From Haberlea rhodopensis (taxonomy: Eukaryota > Streptophyta > Magnoliopsida > Lamiales > Gesneriaceae), in the NCBI GenBank assembly GCA_907163345.1, contig CAJQUN010000444.1:310001-374000 (forward strand): DNA of 64,000 nt, given 5' to 3'. This document shows, piece after piece, positions 22,601 to 32,562 of the stretch (the first letter of the stretch is position 1; the number at the start of each line of letters is the position of its first letter). A model generated the notes under the pieces. It searched no databases and was not told where the DNA came from. It worked only from the letters and a program-made list of their open reading frames with translations. A program made the translations under genes and the position numbers.

Positions 22601-24202
22601 TATTCACAAATCAAATAATATTATATCAAATCAAATATTATTATATATAGCTAATATCCTCGACATCAGGTCCTGGGTGCTAGTCCTACAGGGTCAAAAG
22701 GAAATGTCTTATCATGAAGAATTTCACAAAAGCTAATATCAAAGGATGCTTACTCACCTTCATATCTCAACAAAAAGATGGACTTTCAAGACGTCGATGT
22801 CACACATTAACTGAGCCAACTTAATCAGAAATTTCGGCGTGCGTGCTAACAAGTTTTTTTAGTTTATTTTTTTGTATTTAATGGGGATGATAGGTTGATA
22901 ATTTCCAATATAAACATGAAAGACAAGTTGTTTCTGGCTTTCAACAATCAACCCTAAATATGCCTCAAAAGTAAGATGCTTATATATATATATATATATA
23001 TATATATAATCAAAATGTAAAGGAGGTTATGTTTTTATACAGAAGTGTGTGTAAAATAATAGACAAGGAACACCCATTTAACGCACGACATAGTTTGCCA
23101 TGACCAAAGTAACACTGTCCCAAGAAAGGCGAATAAGATAACAATCAACAAAATATAGAATACTAGCATGCACATCTCAACATGCATAAAAAGTCTTTTT
23201 ACTGTGATTTGTAAGTTTTCAATAAAATGAATTTAAAGAAACTGATTGGACTGAGGAAAAGATGCAAGATGCATTCATAGAGGCATGAAACAACATCTAA
23301 GCAACTTACGCCACTCAAGGATGTCATTTGGAAGAGGGCGTGCCACCACATTGGAAACAGGTTCCTAGGAATGCATAAAACAAAAATCAGCAAAGCAAAG
23401 ATGACTAAATATAGAACTTAATAACAAGAAAATCCAAATTAAAAAAATCAAGCCCATGTTAGAGCAAGTAATAAACGAACCCATTTTATGGGTTCTAATA
23501 AACATCCAGAGTCTCAAACAATGGCCAACAAGACTCGATAAGAATGCCTGGTAATCAAACCATCTTTTTAACCATTCATTTCTCGGAAACAGAAAATGAA
23601 TTATTCATAGATAACTGCAAATAAAGGCACAATTTATTTTGACTTCTTTTGGTGTCCTGTGTCTACTTGCTCCATAATTCTCCCATGTCTAACATTCACA
23701 GGCATTATCATCAAAAAATTCTTATATTTTCGCATTCTAAAAGGGTCCTGAAATGAAGAACCATTCTTGCTTTACACAATATCTTCTACCGTGGCCAACT
23801 TATCTTAACAATATTAAGGCATACTTCTGACAAACATTTTCCATTGAACTTGTTGATTCCCAAATTCCTTCTTTTCAATTACCTAATTTACAATATCAAA
23901 AGCAGCATCTTCTCCAACCACTCGAATAAAACCATGATAGCACTTGGTAGATGTGGTCACAAACAACTGACAAAAGGACAGAGATATATTTACCGAATTT
24001 CAAGTAATGAATTATCTGATAATCAAACAGCTAACTTATCATGTCCTTCAGCACAGTTTCAAGCATTCAGAATTCAACAATGGAGTATATAGTTCACGTT
24101 GAGAATGTATGTGAAAGCTTTTCCAGGGAATAAAATTGTACTTACTTTACAAAGTGCTCTATATTCCTTCTGAAGGCGCTTTACACATGCTTTTTCAGCC
24201 AT
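19640..24202 (-). CDS. UBC34: Ubiquitin-conjugating enzyme E2, UBC34-type (UBE2J2 family), frameshifted
   Basis: ER-anchored E2 that serves ER-associated degradation in its family. Nine exons: 24202-24146, 23364-23310, 21017-20979, 20814-20751, 20636-20576, 20506-20467, 20376-20349, 20234-20143, 19916-19640. It starts MAEKACVKRLQKEYRALCK; the fold continues through FPPEYPFKPPGI, the catalytic region ICLSMSDFHPESWNP and SILTGLLSFM, then the tail LFPEYVEKY and a C-terminal anchor SWLLLLLVFIFGGVMALPL. With one base restored the product is 237 aa, the length I recall for Arabidopsis UBC34. The missing base is in the AAA run at 20,602-20,604 (expected AAAA, giving QKKIC). It shifts frame just before the catalytic Cys, so as written the protein is truncated. 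Every splice junction is otherwise in phase. Either a loss-of-function allele or an assembly error. Confidence 0.88.
21195..21510. repeat. MITE-like host repeat into which the TRIM inserted
   Basis: The stretch opens TAGGGATGGAAACGGTGCGG, a sequence type often seen at the ends of plant hAT-like MITEs. It holds GGGTATGGGTCTAAC- and ACCCGACCC-like tracts. It is interrupted at 21,510 by the TRIM and resumes at 22,666 (TCCTGGGTGCTAGTCCTA). The right end is not well defined. Confidence 0.45.
21511..22665 (-). mobile_element. TRIM-type non-autonomous LTR element in E2 intron 2
   Basis: Two direct repeats of 203 and 204 bp (21511-21713 and 22462-22665), each bounded by TG...CA, enclose 748 bp without gag or pol. 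A perfect 5-bp target duplication TCAGG flanks the element (21506-21510, 22666-22670). The complement of TGGCATCAGAGC lies at 22450-22461, abutting the right repeat. This resembles a methionine-tRNA primer-binding site and sets the orientation as minus. A purine tract on that strand (complement of TCCCCTCTC at 21714) sits next to the other repeat. The long repeats are about 95% alike, so insertion is fairly recent. Confidence 0.85.
21811..22015. repeat. Minisatellite inside the TRIM
   Basis: Six to seven imperfect units of roughly 30 bp share CGTGCAAGGCTCAAA and GCACAACTACC cores. They fill the part of the TRIM interior nearest its 3' end (element orientation). The reading frames across them are by-products of the repeat. 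Confidence 0.75.
22981..23008. repeat. (TA)n microsatellite
   Basis: Fourteen TA units in intron 2 of the E2 gene. Confidence 0.95.
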
Positions 24203-27097
24203 CCCAACCTGCACAACCAATAATCACAAATCCCAGCAATTTCTTATTTTATTCACTGCTTATAATATAAAGTCCCTGGTACAATAAGAAAAATTGCCTT
24301 TGAAATTTAGGGGAGATCCAACTGTTATAACAAATAGAATTAAAAAAGCATAAAATTTCTACATATGCATCAAAATAAAACTCGAATTACAACAAGTCTA
24401 GGATAGACAGCTCAGAATATTATATAACAGAAAGGAAAAATCAGTAACTCAAAAATAAAAAAAGGGAAAGTCAGATGTTTAAGGTTTTCCAACGAGTTCC
24501 ATAAAAAACACCACATTACAACCAGAATCGAGCAAAGCAAACATTAAATATAATGACACGAGACTTAAAGACTGTGATATCAAGTACGGAGCTGTAATTC
24601 ATCTACAATCTTACCTATGAAAAAATTCAGTCACATCCAGCGTATTGCCACTTGTTACAACTCAATCATGATTAATTTTAACTCTTAGTTATCTCATTCA
24701 CTTCACGTAATTCTCGAAAAATAGCTCTCCGAAATGCTCACAGAAATTATCGTACACGATTTAATAATATCTCATCACCCATAAAATTTATGAAACAACA
24801 CTTTGACATTCTGATTAATGATCCCATAGCTAAACAACATGACTACATATTATGATAAAGAAATCAACATTTTTCAACCTAACAGGATAGTCACAATAAG
24901 CAAAAGAAATTATTAGCCAGTAGTTGGAGTGTTAGGGACAGAAGAGCTGCATTCTTTGTAATTTCTCACGACCCAACGATTTTTTCAGAATTTTGTCCCT
25001 AAACCGCCAATAAATTACCTCAAAACTGATTAATTCCCACAATTTCTGCCGTGGAAAGGTAAAATCAATACCACAGCCTCATCTTTTTTGTCCATTATCA
25101 ATAATAAAAAGTTGTCGACAGTACAGCAAAGAATAGGTCAATATCGCAATCTAAACACACACCGCAAACAAAGCGAACAAGCAATTGTCAAATCACCAAA
25201 TTATCCTAATTTGATAAAACCCAGATCAAAACCTAGTAAGACCAAGCATTTGTTAAACACCACCACAATAGAAAGCATATATTCATATATACATCTACAT
25301 AAAATGTAACAGAACCTGAATTCCTCGAGATATCTGATCTCTGACGATGAAAAATTTTACACTATCAACGGGAATTATAAAGATGGAGCTGAATTTGTTG
25401 AAGCATAAATTTGCTTTTTCGCGGAGATGTCGACAATTTATTCAACGGCGATTTTAAAAAATTAGTAGTCGCTTATTTTGTTTTTTAGCGAGGCTGTTTT
25501 GAGATGAAAATACCTTTTTAACCCCTATTACTATGGATGAGTCGGTATATGACTAATGGGCAAATATAGAATTTCGTCATAATGCTTTGCTAAGTCACCC
25601 TTCTATGTATACCAGCGCCCTTTGCAGGGTGCGCATGTATATTAAATTTTTTTATGTCAATGTAATTTTAAATAAAAAATCTTAAGATTATATTTATATT
25701 AAAAAATTTATAGAGGGTTTTTATAAGAGTTTCTAAAAATTAATTATAATAATAATTTAAATGAGTAATTATATCTGTCTCCCCATATAGAATATTTGTA
25801 TTAAAATTTTCTCTCTAGTTTGAACAATTACATATGCATCCCTTATATGATAGTTGTATTACATCTCATTCTCTCTAGTTTACAAATATATAGGAAAAAT
25901 CACAACTATCTCCCATATCATTTGACATTAAAATACATTTCAAGGAGGGTAGATGAAATTATTCAAACTATATTTGAGAATTTGTTAATTACGAAAACTA
26001 TAAATTTTATAGTTTATCTTGATAAGATTGAGAGAATATAGACGAGAAAGAAACATTGTAAAAGGTATGATAATTTTTTTTTTAAAACCGAAACCATGGA
26101 TTAATAATTAGAACACAACGAATATAAGATGAGATCAAACTAGCAACAGAAAGACAATAACAAATATCAACAAAACGAAAAAAACAAATGCCACGCATGA
26201 CCAAACGACAAGCATGTTTGATATTTCTATACATGATGAAATCTTTGAAAGTAAAGATAGAACTATTTACCACCCAACAAAATCAAATTGTATAAGTTTT
26301 TGTGTGATAATTTTATTATAATCCAGAAAACAATTATATTATTTTTAGTTTAATGAAGCTAAAGCATAATTAAAGTAAAAAAATTATTTAAATTTTTAAA
26401 ATTCAATACCACATATTCTACAAATTTTATTACATTTTTTCTAATACTCTATTAGGATAGCTAACTACTCTTTAGGTAACTTAGTCAAGGATGTTTTGAA
26501 CAAAATAATTTAAAATATTAAACCGTACTAGTTAATATTAGAAAACGCCACGATATGTTTAGATAATAATTTTATTTTAATTATGATAATATATTATGAA
26601 ATAATTCTTGGCTATCCCGTTGAACAATACCTAAGTGTTGGATTAATAATCTAGATTTATCATTGTCCCAATTTTTTATGTGAAAATCAATTCAATAATA
26701 AATTTGGGTCATTGGTATAGCCAAGAAGTATTCTATATTTTGATATTTGTTTTTCAAAAATATTGAAATAATCTAAAAATCACATGAAATAGGGATTGGT
26801 TAATATTTATTTACGTTATTTTATACATGTAGATTTGATACTAAATAAAATTTGTCGCCGTAGATATGTCAGAGCATGACCATACTCAATACTTAATACA
26901 AACAATTTTATTATTAATTTTTTAAAAAAATTGAGGACGGGTTTAATCAGTTTTTGTTCCAAGCGCGATTTGAACTTGAGTCTGTCTAAAGTAGGTGTTA
27001 TCTCAAAAATTTAATGGATAGCATAAATTAAATTAGACATAAAATTTTTACGTGAAAACCACTCAAATCAAAGGGAAAAACCACGGGACTTAGTCTT
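24203..27097. other. E2 5' side and AT-rich intergenic region
   Basis: The E2 5' untranslated region and promoter probably lie between 24,203 and about 25,450, where base composition changes. From 25,500 to 27,097 the DNA is very AT-rich. At 26,070 a T-run followed by AAAACCGAAACCATGG may be the poly(A) end of a small LINE fragment on the minus strand, but this is weak. No gene is recognised. Confidence 0.3.
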
Positions 27098-27807
27098 GTA
27101 TAAATTCTACTATGATATTAAAGAGTTTATAATATATTATTTTCAATAAAATGGTAAATAAAGTGAAGAGAAAATGATGTAAAAATGATGTTTTTTTGTA
27201 GTATTATTGATGAAGCCCCCGGCCATTCTCTTTATATAATTGAAAGAATTGGAAGTCGATGTAATCATTTCATCTGACATGCATTTACCATGCTTTTGTC
27301 CATCATGACACTTTATTGGAACTTGGAATGTGAGGTGTCATCATGCATGCGTGTACATGTGTCAATTTCATATCAAATTTCGTGCCCTGTTTCTTCTCTT
27401 CCCGGGTCTCTTATCGGGTGGTGTCTCTTCTCTTCCCGGGTGGTTTCATTCTCTTTCTGGGTGGTGTCACTTCTCTTCCCGGGTGGTTTCCTTATCTTCC
27501 CGGGTGGTGTCTCTTCTCTTCCCGGATGGTTTCCTTCTCTTCCCGGGTGGTGTCCCTTCTCTTCCTGGGTGGTTTCCTTCTCTTCTCGGGTGTTGTCTCT
27601 TCTCTTCCCAGGTGGTTTCTCTTATCTTCCCGGTGGTTTCCTTCTCTTCCCGGGTGGTGTCTCTTATCTTCCCGGTGGTTTCCTTCTTCTTACTGGGTGG
27701 TGTCCGAGTATTTTATTTATACTAGGTATTTTATTTTTGTATCCCGATTTCTTAGAAGTGCATTTCAGCACAATTGTTATGCCTTTATTTATTCAAGGTA
27801 TAATCAT
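27098..27807. repeat. Large tandem repeat unit 1 with CCCGGGTGG minisatellite
   Basis: A 710-bp unit that recurs at 27808. Its core, about 27,391-27,704, is a minisatellite of roughly 21-bp units of the form TTCTCTTCCCGGGTGGTKTC, in which GTGTC and GTTTC versions tend to alternate, giving a 42-bp higher-order period. Because the period is a multiple of three, all plus-strand frames stay open and give Ser-Arg-Val, Leu-Pro-Gly-Trp or Phe-Pro-Gly-Gly repeats. These are not genes. Confidence 0.88.
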
Positions 27808-28447
27808 GTATAAATTTCATTATAATATCAAAGAGTTGCAATATTTTTGTTCAATAAAATGGTAAATAAATTGAAGAGAAAAATGGTGTAAAAATGGTGT
27901 TTTTTGTAGTATTATTGATGAAGCCTCCCTTAAAACCATTGGTCATTCTTTTTATATAATTGAAGGAATTGAAAGTTTATGTAATCATTTCACCTGACAT
28001 GTTTTTACCATGTTTTTGTCCATCATGACACTTTATTGGAACTTGAAATTTAAGGTGTCATCATGCATTCGCGTACATGTGTCAATTCCATATAAAATTT
28101 CGTGCCCTGATTATTCTCTTCCCGGGTCTCTTCTCGGGTGGTTTCCTTCTCTTGCCGGGTAGTGTCTATTCTCTTCCCGGGTGATTTCTTTCTCTTCCCG
28201 GGTGGTGTCCATTCTCTTCCCGGATGGTTTCATTCTCTTCCAGGGTGGTGTCTATTCTCTTCCCGTGTGGTTTCTCTTCTCTTCCAGGGTGGTTTCCTTC
28301 TCAGGTGGTGTCTCTTCTCTTCCCGGGTGGTGTCCATTCTCTTCCCGGGTATTTTATTTATATTAGGTATTTATTTATATATCCCGATGTCTTACAAGTG
28401 TATTTCAGCCCAATTATTATGTCTTAATTTATTCAAGATATAACAGT
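27808..28447. repeat. Large tandem repeat unit 2 with CCCGGGTGG minisatellite
   Basis: Second copy of the unit at 27098. The flanks are clearly homologous (for example GTAGTATTATTGATGAAGCC and CATCATGACACTTTATTGGA occur in both), while the minisatellite core (28,111-28,350) has fewer units and extra one- and two-base changes. This fits unit loss or gain in the array after the larger duplication. Confidence 0.85.
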
Positions 28448-30899
28448 AGATATGAACTATTATCTATCCGACTAGGCCGAGGAGCTCCTTAATAATAACA
28501 ACTACAAACTGAATCAATTCAACGAAATACTACTTAGTCAAGATTCACAGCATATAAGTATATTTTCTTGATTAATAAGCATAGCATCGTTTGACAATCG
28601 GACTTTTCACATCCAAGAATCGAATGCATAAAGTTAACATCACATGCTATCCCAAATAAATTCTTCGTGTTTACATGCAAAAAGTTTATGTTAAAAATAT
28701 ATAAAAAGAAAAGATGGTTCTTTTGACCAAACCCCATTTTCCCCACTATTCACTACAGTACGTGTGTAGTTCATAGTCCCTCCACTTCCTTTCGGGGAAC
28801 AGAAACCTCGGTAAGGGTTTCGCGCCTTCGAGACAATTACATGGGTTCTACCATCGTCCCTAATCAAGCTACATGATCTTACCCGGGTAGCTTTGTCCAT
28901 ATTCTGAATAATATTGGTAAAATCATAGTCTATAAATAATATACGTAGTTAGTTTCTCATGATATATTATGTATGCAGCAATTTGGACATTAAAATGCCA
29001 ACTAGAACATATTTATGATATGTCAAAGAAAATTAGAAATTATTGTCAAAGAAAAAAACATTAATGTATTTCGTTGAGGAAATCGATCTCCGAGACTCTT
29101 GGCTGTAAAGTTGTTGGCCACGGAATCGAAGGGAAAATTGGAATTGCTGTTTTTTGAAACAAAATTTAAATTTACTTTTGCTAAAATGATATTATAATTT
29201 TCTCCCTTCCAAGTTCAGTGTTCTGTGCATGTTGGTAGAATAAACACAAACTATGTAAAGAAATCGATCCACCTATTTTGATACCTCGCATTTTCCATAT
29301 CATTTACTACCGTAACAAAGGGTTAATTGCATCGAACTCCTTGCGTAAAACTCTATATGTATAATATTATAGCTTTGAACTTCTCGTGTTTCTAAAACAT
29401 AAGCTTGTATAAAACATAAACTTGTATAATCTCGATTATGAAGTTACACATTCACAGTTTTAGGCACTTATGATAACGTGTAATTTACATTTAATGCTTC
29501 TAAATATATAAGAAGATCATATTTGTAAAATAAAAATTTCACTGATTCTTGTATTAGATTGTGTTTTTAGCTTAAATTGTGATTAACTTTGTAATTTATC
29601 ATAGTAAAATCATCAAATAAATAAAATAAGTAGACATGACAAAGGTTTAGAACCGCCGGTTAGACGGTCCAGAACCATCGGCTCGATGGTTCAAAAAACC
29701 TCGACCCTTAACTTTAACCTTCCTTGACGGTTCCGGTTACGGTTCATGAATCGCCGATTACGATTACGGTTAACCAAAGGTTACGGTTATCGTTTGACCC
29801 TTTCTTTTAAAAAAAATTTAAAAATATTATTAAAATTTGAAGAAAAAAAAGTGTTGAAGCTAATTATTTCATGAGTTCAAATCAATAACGTGAAATAAAT
29901 TCAAGCTTAAATATCAAAATGTGTAATATATATTGTTTGATTAATATATATATATATATATATATATAAATTATAACACTCTATTTAGATCAACAATGCT
30001 CTTATAGTTTAGTAGTTGAAGCTAACTATTTCATGAGTTCAAATCAACACCATATGTTTTAAATTTAAAAATGTGAAAACAATTAAAATAAACCATTTGA
30101 ACAGCACCAACGATTCACGAACTAGAAAATTAGTTATATTTTCATGTATCTAATAAATATATAATTTCAAAAATATTAAAATGAATGAATTCAAATAAGT
30201 GGTATCTAGCACAGGAAACTCTTGCCAAACCAGAAACACGTCATTCTTGAAAATTTTATTATAATCCAAACAGATTCACAGAGCTTTTTTATTCGTAACA
30301 TCGAACAGATTGAGACAAAAAGAAAACTCTGCTTTGAATGATATTAAGTATAAGCATGCAGTCTAAAGTAATATAAGATTATCAACTTCTGCAGTTCACA
30401 TGGTCGGGGAAGGATTCAATGTGAGGAAACCCCTCAAATGAGAAAGAAATAATCAAATTTCATACATAGTTTTAAATATATATATTTTATCTCGTTCTTG
30501 GGAGATTAAAATCATATGGGTTAGGGTGGGCTCAGGCTCCATGTAAATTTTGAAAAGAAAAATTTTCTAATATTAATTTACAGAAATTTTATTTTTTAGC
30601 ACTCTAAATCGTGTTAGTCCTCTAAACCTACATCATCATATAATACTGATTTTTGGCTTCCCCTCTAATAACGTGCTAGCCACATGACCGCAGTTGAAAT
30701 TTAAAAATTAACCAACCCAGAAGTCAAGAATCATAGCATGATAGTCAAAGAAGCAGCACATGATCTCACTAGCATAGGATTCCAATAGCATTATAAATTG
30801 ACAAATATAATATATATACACACATATTCACACACAAGCCTAATCATATTCAAAATCCATCCAGAAAAATTTTGAGTGTCAACTTACTACAACATTGCA
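28448..30899. other. Intergenic; one unassigned minus-strand frame and a repeat
   Basis: A minus-strand frame at 28,691-28,900 has ordinary composition over its first 55 residues (it contains DDGRTHVIVSKARNPYRG), but I recognise no family and no splice context, so it is not called as a gene. A (TA)n tract lies at 29,944-29,968. A TATA-like run at 30,806-30,819 lies about 85 bp before the small-peptide gene. Confidence 0.3.
29641..30125. repeat. Dispersed CGGTTC-rich repeat, copy 3 (partial)
   Basis: Same family as 270-895 and 3115-3770. It shares GAACCGCCGGTTAGACGG-, TTGACGGTTCCGGTTACG- and TAGTTGAAGCTAA-type segments, but is shorter and more diverged, and has a (TA)n expansion in the middle. 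It lies outside the tandem duplication, so it is an independent insertion. Confidence 0.6.
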
Positions 30900-31157
30900 A
30901 TGAAGCCCCACCTCAGAATGGTAATGTTAGCAACTTATGTTCTGGCATTAATGCTTGCTCTGCATTTCCACCAGCATCAAGCTCAAGCAACTCGACTTCC
31001 ATTGCCAAAAACACAAATACCCTCTTCCACAAGTGGGGATCTATCTTCACAAGCTCTCAGAGATTTGCATGTAAAAGGGAAGAATCCATACAAGAATGTT
31101 AAGTCGAGCTTTCGAGACATACCTCCTAGCAGATCGAATCCAACCCAGAACAAGTAA
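30900..31157 (+). CDS. Small secreted peptide precursor, CLE/IDA-like C-terminus
   Basis: An 85-aa intronless frame. The first ATG is at 30,900; upstream in-frame codons lack ATG. Residues 1-30 form a classic signal peptide (basic MKPHLR, then a hydrophobic core VMLATYVLALMLAL, then AQA). The middle is Ser/Lys-rich and variable-looking. The last residues are FRDIPPSRSNPTQNK (71-85). The 12-mer DIPPSRSNPTQN (73-84) shares P4, S5, N8, P9 and N12 with the CLE consensus, and I2, P3, P4, S5 and N12 with the IDA consensus. Secreted plant peptide hormones have just this layout. A TATA-like run lies 85 bp upstream. No neighbour informs its function. It could instead be an unrelated secreted peptide or a chance frame. 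Confidence 0.55.
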   Translation: MKPHLRMVMLATYVLALMLALHFHQHQAQATRLPLPKTQIPSSTSGDLSSQALRDLHVKGKNPYKNVKSSFRDIPPSRSNPTQNK

Positions 31158-31734
31158 AGCTCCATAGGTAGACAAAAGAATGCAGCTGTAAAGAGTACCT
31201 GCTGGACAATTCTTTCATTTTAGTTTGATATATTTCATCACTTACTGTTATAGATTAGAATTTGACTTTTTGCTAGGACACTATCAAATATAATGCAGCA
31301 AATTCTAGTGAGGACACGTTTTGTTGGTCTGTGACAACAGCTTCGATCTTCGTCATATATGAAAAGTTAGGTCGTCTCTATAATTTATTCTGCTTAAGGA
31401 AATTGTTCAACGGTTGCAAAATAAACAAAAACTGCAGAAAATGGAAAGAGATATGAAAAAAGCCGTTGTTTCTATAAATTATTTCTCAATAATCAATAGC
31501 TTCTTGCCATGAAGAGTACCTCCTCCATCAAGAATACCTGATTTAAGTAAGTTCGAAATTGCTCGATAGGACTCGAATACCTCTCAATCTTAAGATCGAA
31601 AGAAAAGGGCTTGACTCTTGAGCCAAGGCCATGCATCCATGATCAACCAGAAATCTAGAATGAAATAAGCCTTTGACATCTTGGTTATTCTTTATGTTAA
31701 ATGAAAAACAACATAAACATGATATCATGTGATG
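31158..31734. other. Intergenic, nothing recognised
   Basis: AT-rich sequence between the small-peptide gene and the Mutator-like element; presumably includes the 3' untranslated region of the former. Confidence 0.3.
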
Positions 31735-31828
31735 TAATTATTTGGGTTATTTATTTAAATAACCCGAATAAAACAAATAATTACAAAAATAACCCGAATT
31801 CTGAAAACATTTAAAAACTAACCTTACC

Positions 31829-32159
31829 CGCCAACTGAGTTGGCGGGTCCAATAGGTCACGCCAACTCAGTTGGCGTCACCGAATAAAATATTGGTCACG
31901 CCAACTGAGTTGGCGTGACCAATTTAAATTATATAGTCACGCCAACTGAGTTGGCGTGACCTTTGTTTTTTTCGGTCACGCCGGTCACGCCAACCCAGTT
32001 GGCGTGACCATTATTTCACGCCAACTGGAGCTGCAAGTTGGCGTGAATAATTATTGGTCACGCCAACTGAGTTGGCGTGACCAATTAATATCACAGGTCA
32101 CGCCAACTCAGTTGGCGTGACCAATTAATGGTCACGCCAACTGAGTTGGCGTGACTTGG
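31829..32159. repeat. Left sub-terminal palindrome array of the MULE (9 units)
   Basis: Nine copies of a perfect or near-perfect palindrome with core CGCCAACTGAGTTGGCG, most extended by GGTCA/TGACC to 27 bp. The only asymmetric base is the centre, G or C, which gives each unit a direction. Unit 6 is enlarged in the middle (ACTGGAGCTGCAAGTT). Spacers are 10-25 bp and unrelated. The first units lie within the terminal inverted repeat. Confidence 0.92.
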
Positions 32160-32356
32160 TGTTATAAGATTTCCGCGAACCCTTCTTCTTCGGCAAGCTC
32201 TTCGGCAATTGCAGTCTAAATTTTCTTCCCAACCTCCAAGTTACAATCGTTTTTCTCTCATTTTGCTTCCAGTCACTTCATAGTTTCAGAATTTAGAGGT
32301 AAAAATCATGTCGCCGTGTATTAATTTCTATCACACTTTTTTGCTGCCATCCGCCG

Positions 32357-32379
32357 CCCCCCCCCCCCCCCCCCCCCCC
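32357..32379. repeat. Poly-C run
   Basis: Twenty-three C in a row, in the MULE between the palindrome array and the mobile-domain gene; a likely place for length errors. The upstream frame that includes it is a GC-rich artefact. Confidence 0.9.
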
Positions 32380-32562
32380 GCCGTCCACCGCCCCCCCGCC
32401 GTCTGCTGCCTCCGTCGGCCGCCGTCGCCGTCGCCGGTTGCTGATGGCTGGTGGTTGTCGGCGGTAGCATATATGCCTCGTCATGTTTTATCAGTTTTAA
32501 TTTATTTTGTTTATTTTATGTTGTCTATATGTACTAATATATTTTTTGTTTCATATAATAGG

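Noticed and set aside
27290..28443. Overlapping plus-strand frames rich in Ser-Arg-Val, Leu-Pro-Gly-Trp or Phe-Pro-Gly-Gly
   Set aside because: Produced by a minisatellite whose 21-bp period is divisible by three, which leaves every plus frame open. No signal, domain or splice context.
28691..28900. Minus-strand frame containing DDGRTHVIVSKARNPYRG
   Set aside because: No family recognised, short, and ends in low-complexity Phe-rich sequence; kept only as a note.
31829..32159. CRISPR-like array of repeats with short spacers
   Set aside because: The genome is a plant, the repeats are perfect palindromes of variable extent, spacers are 10-25 bp, and the array lies in a MULE end with a mirrored array at the other end.
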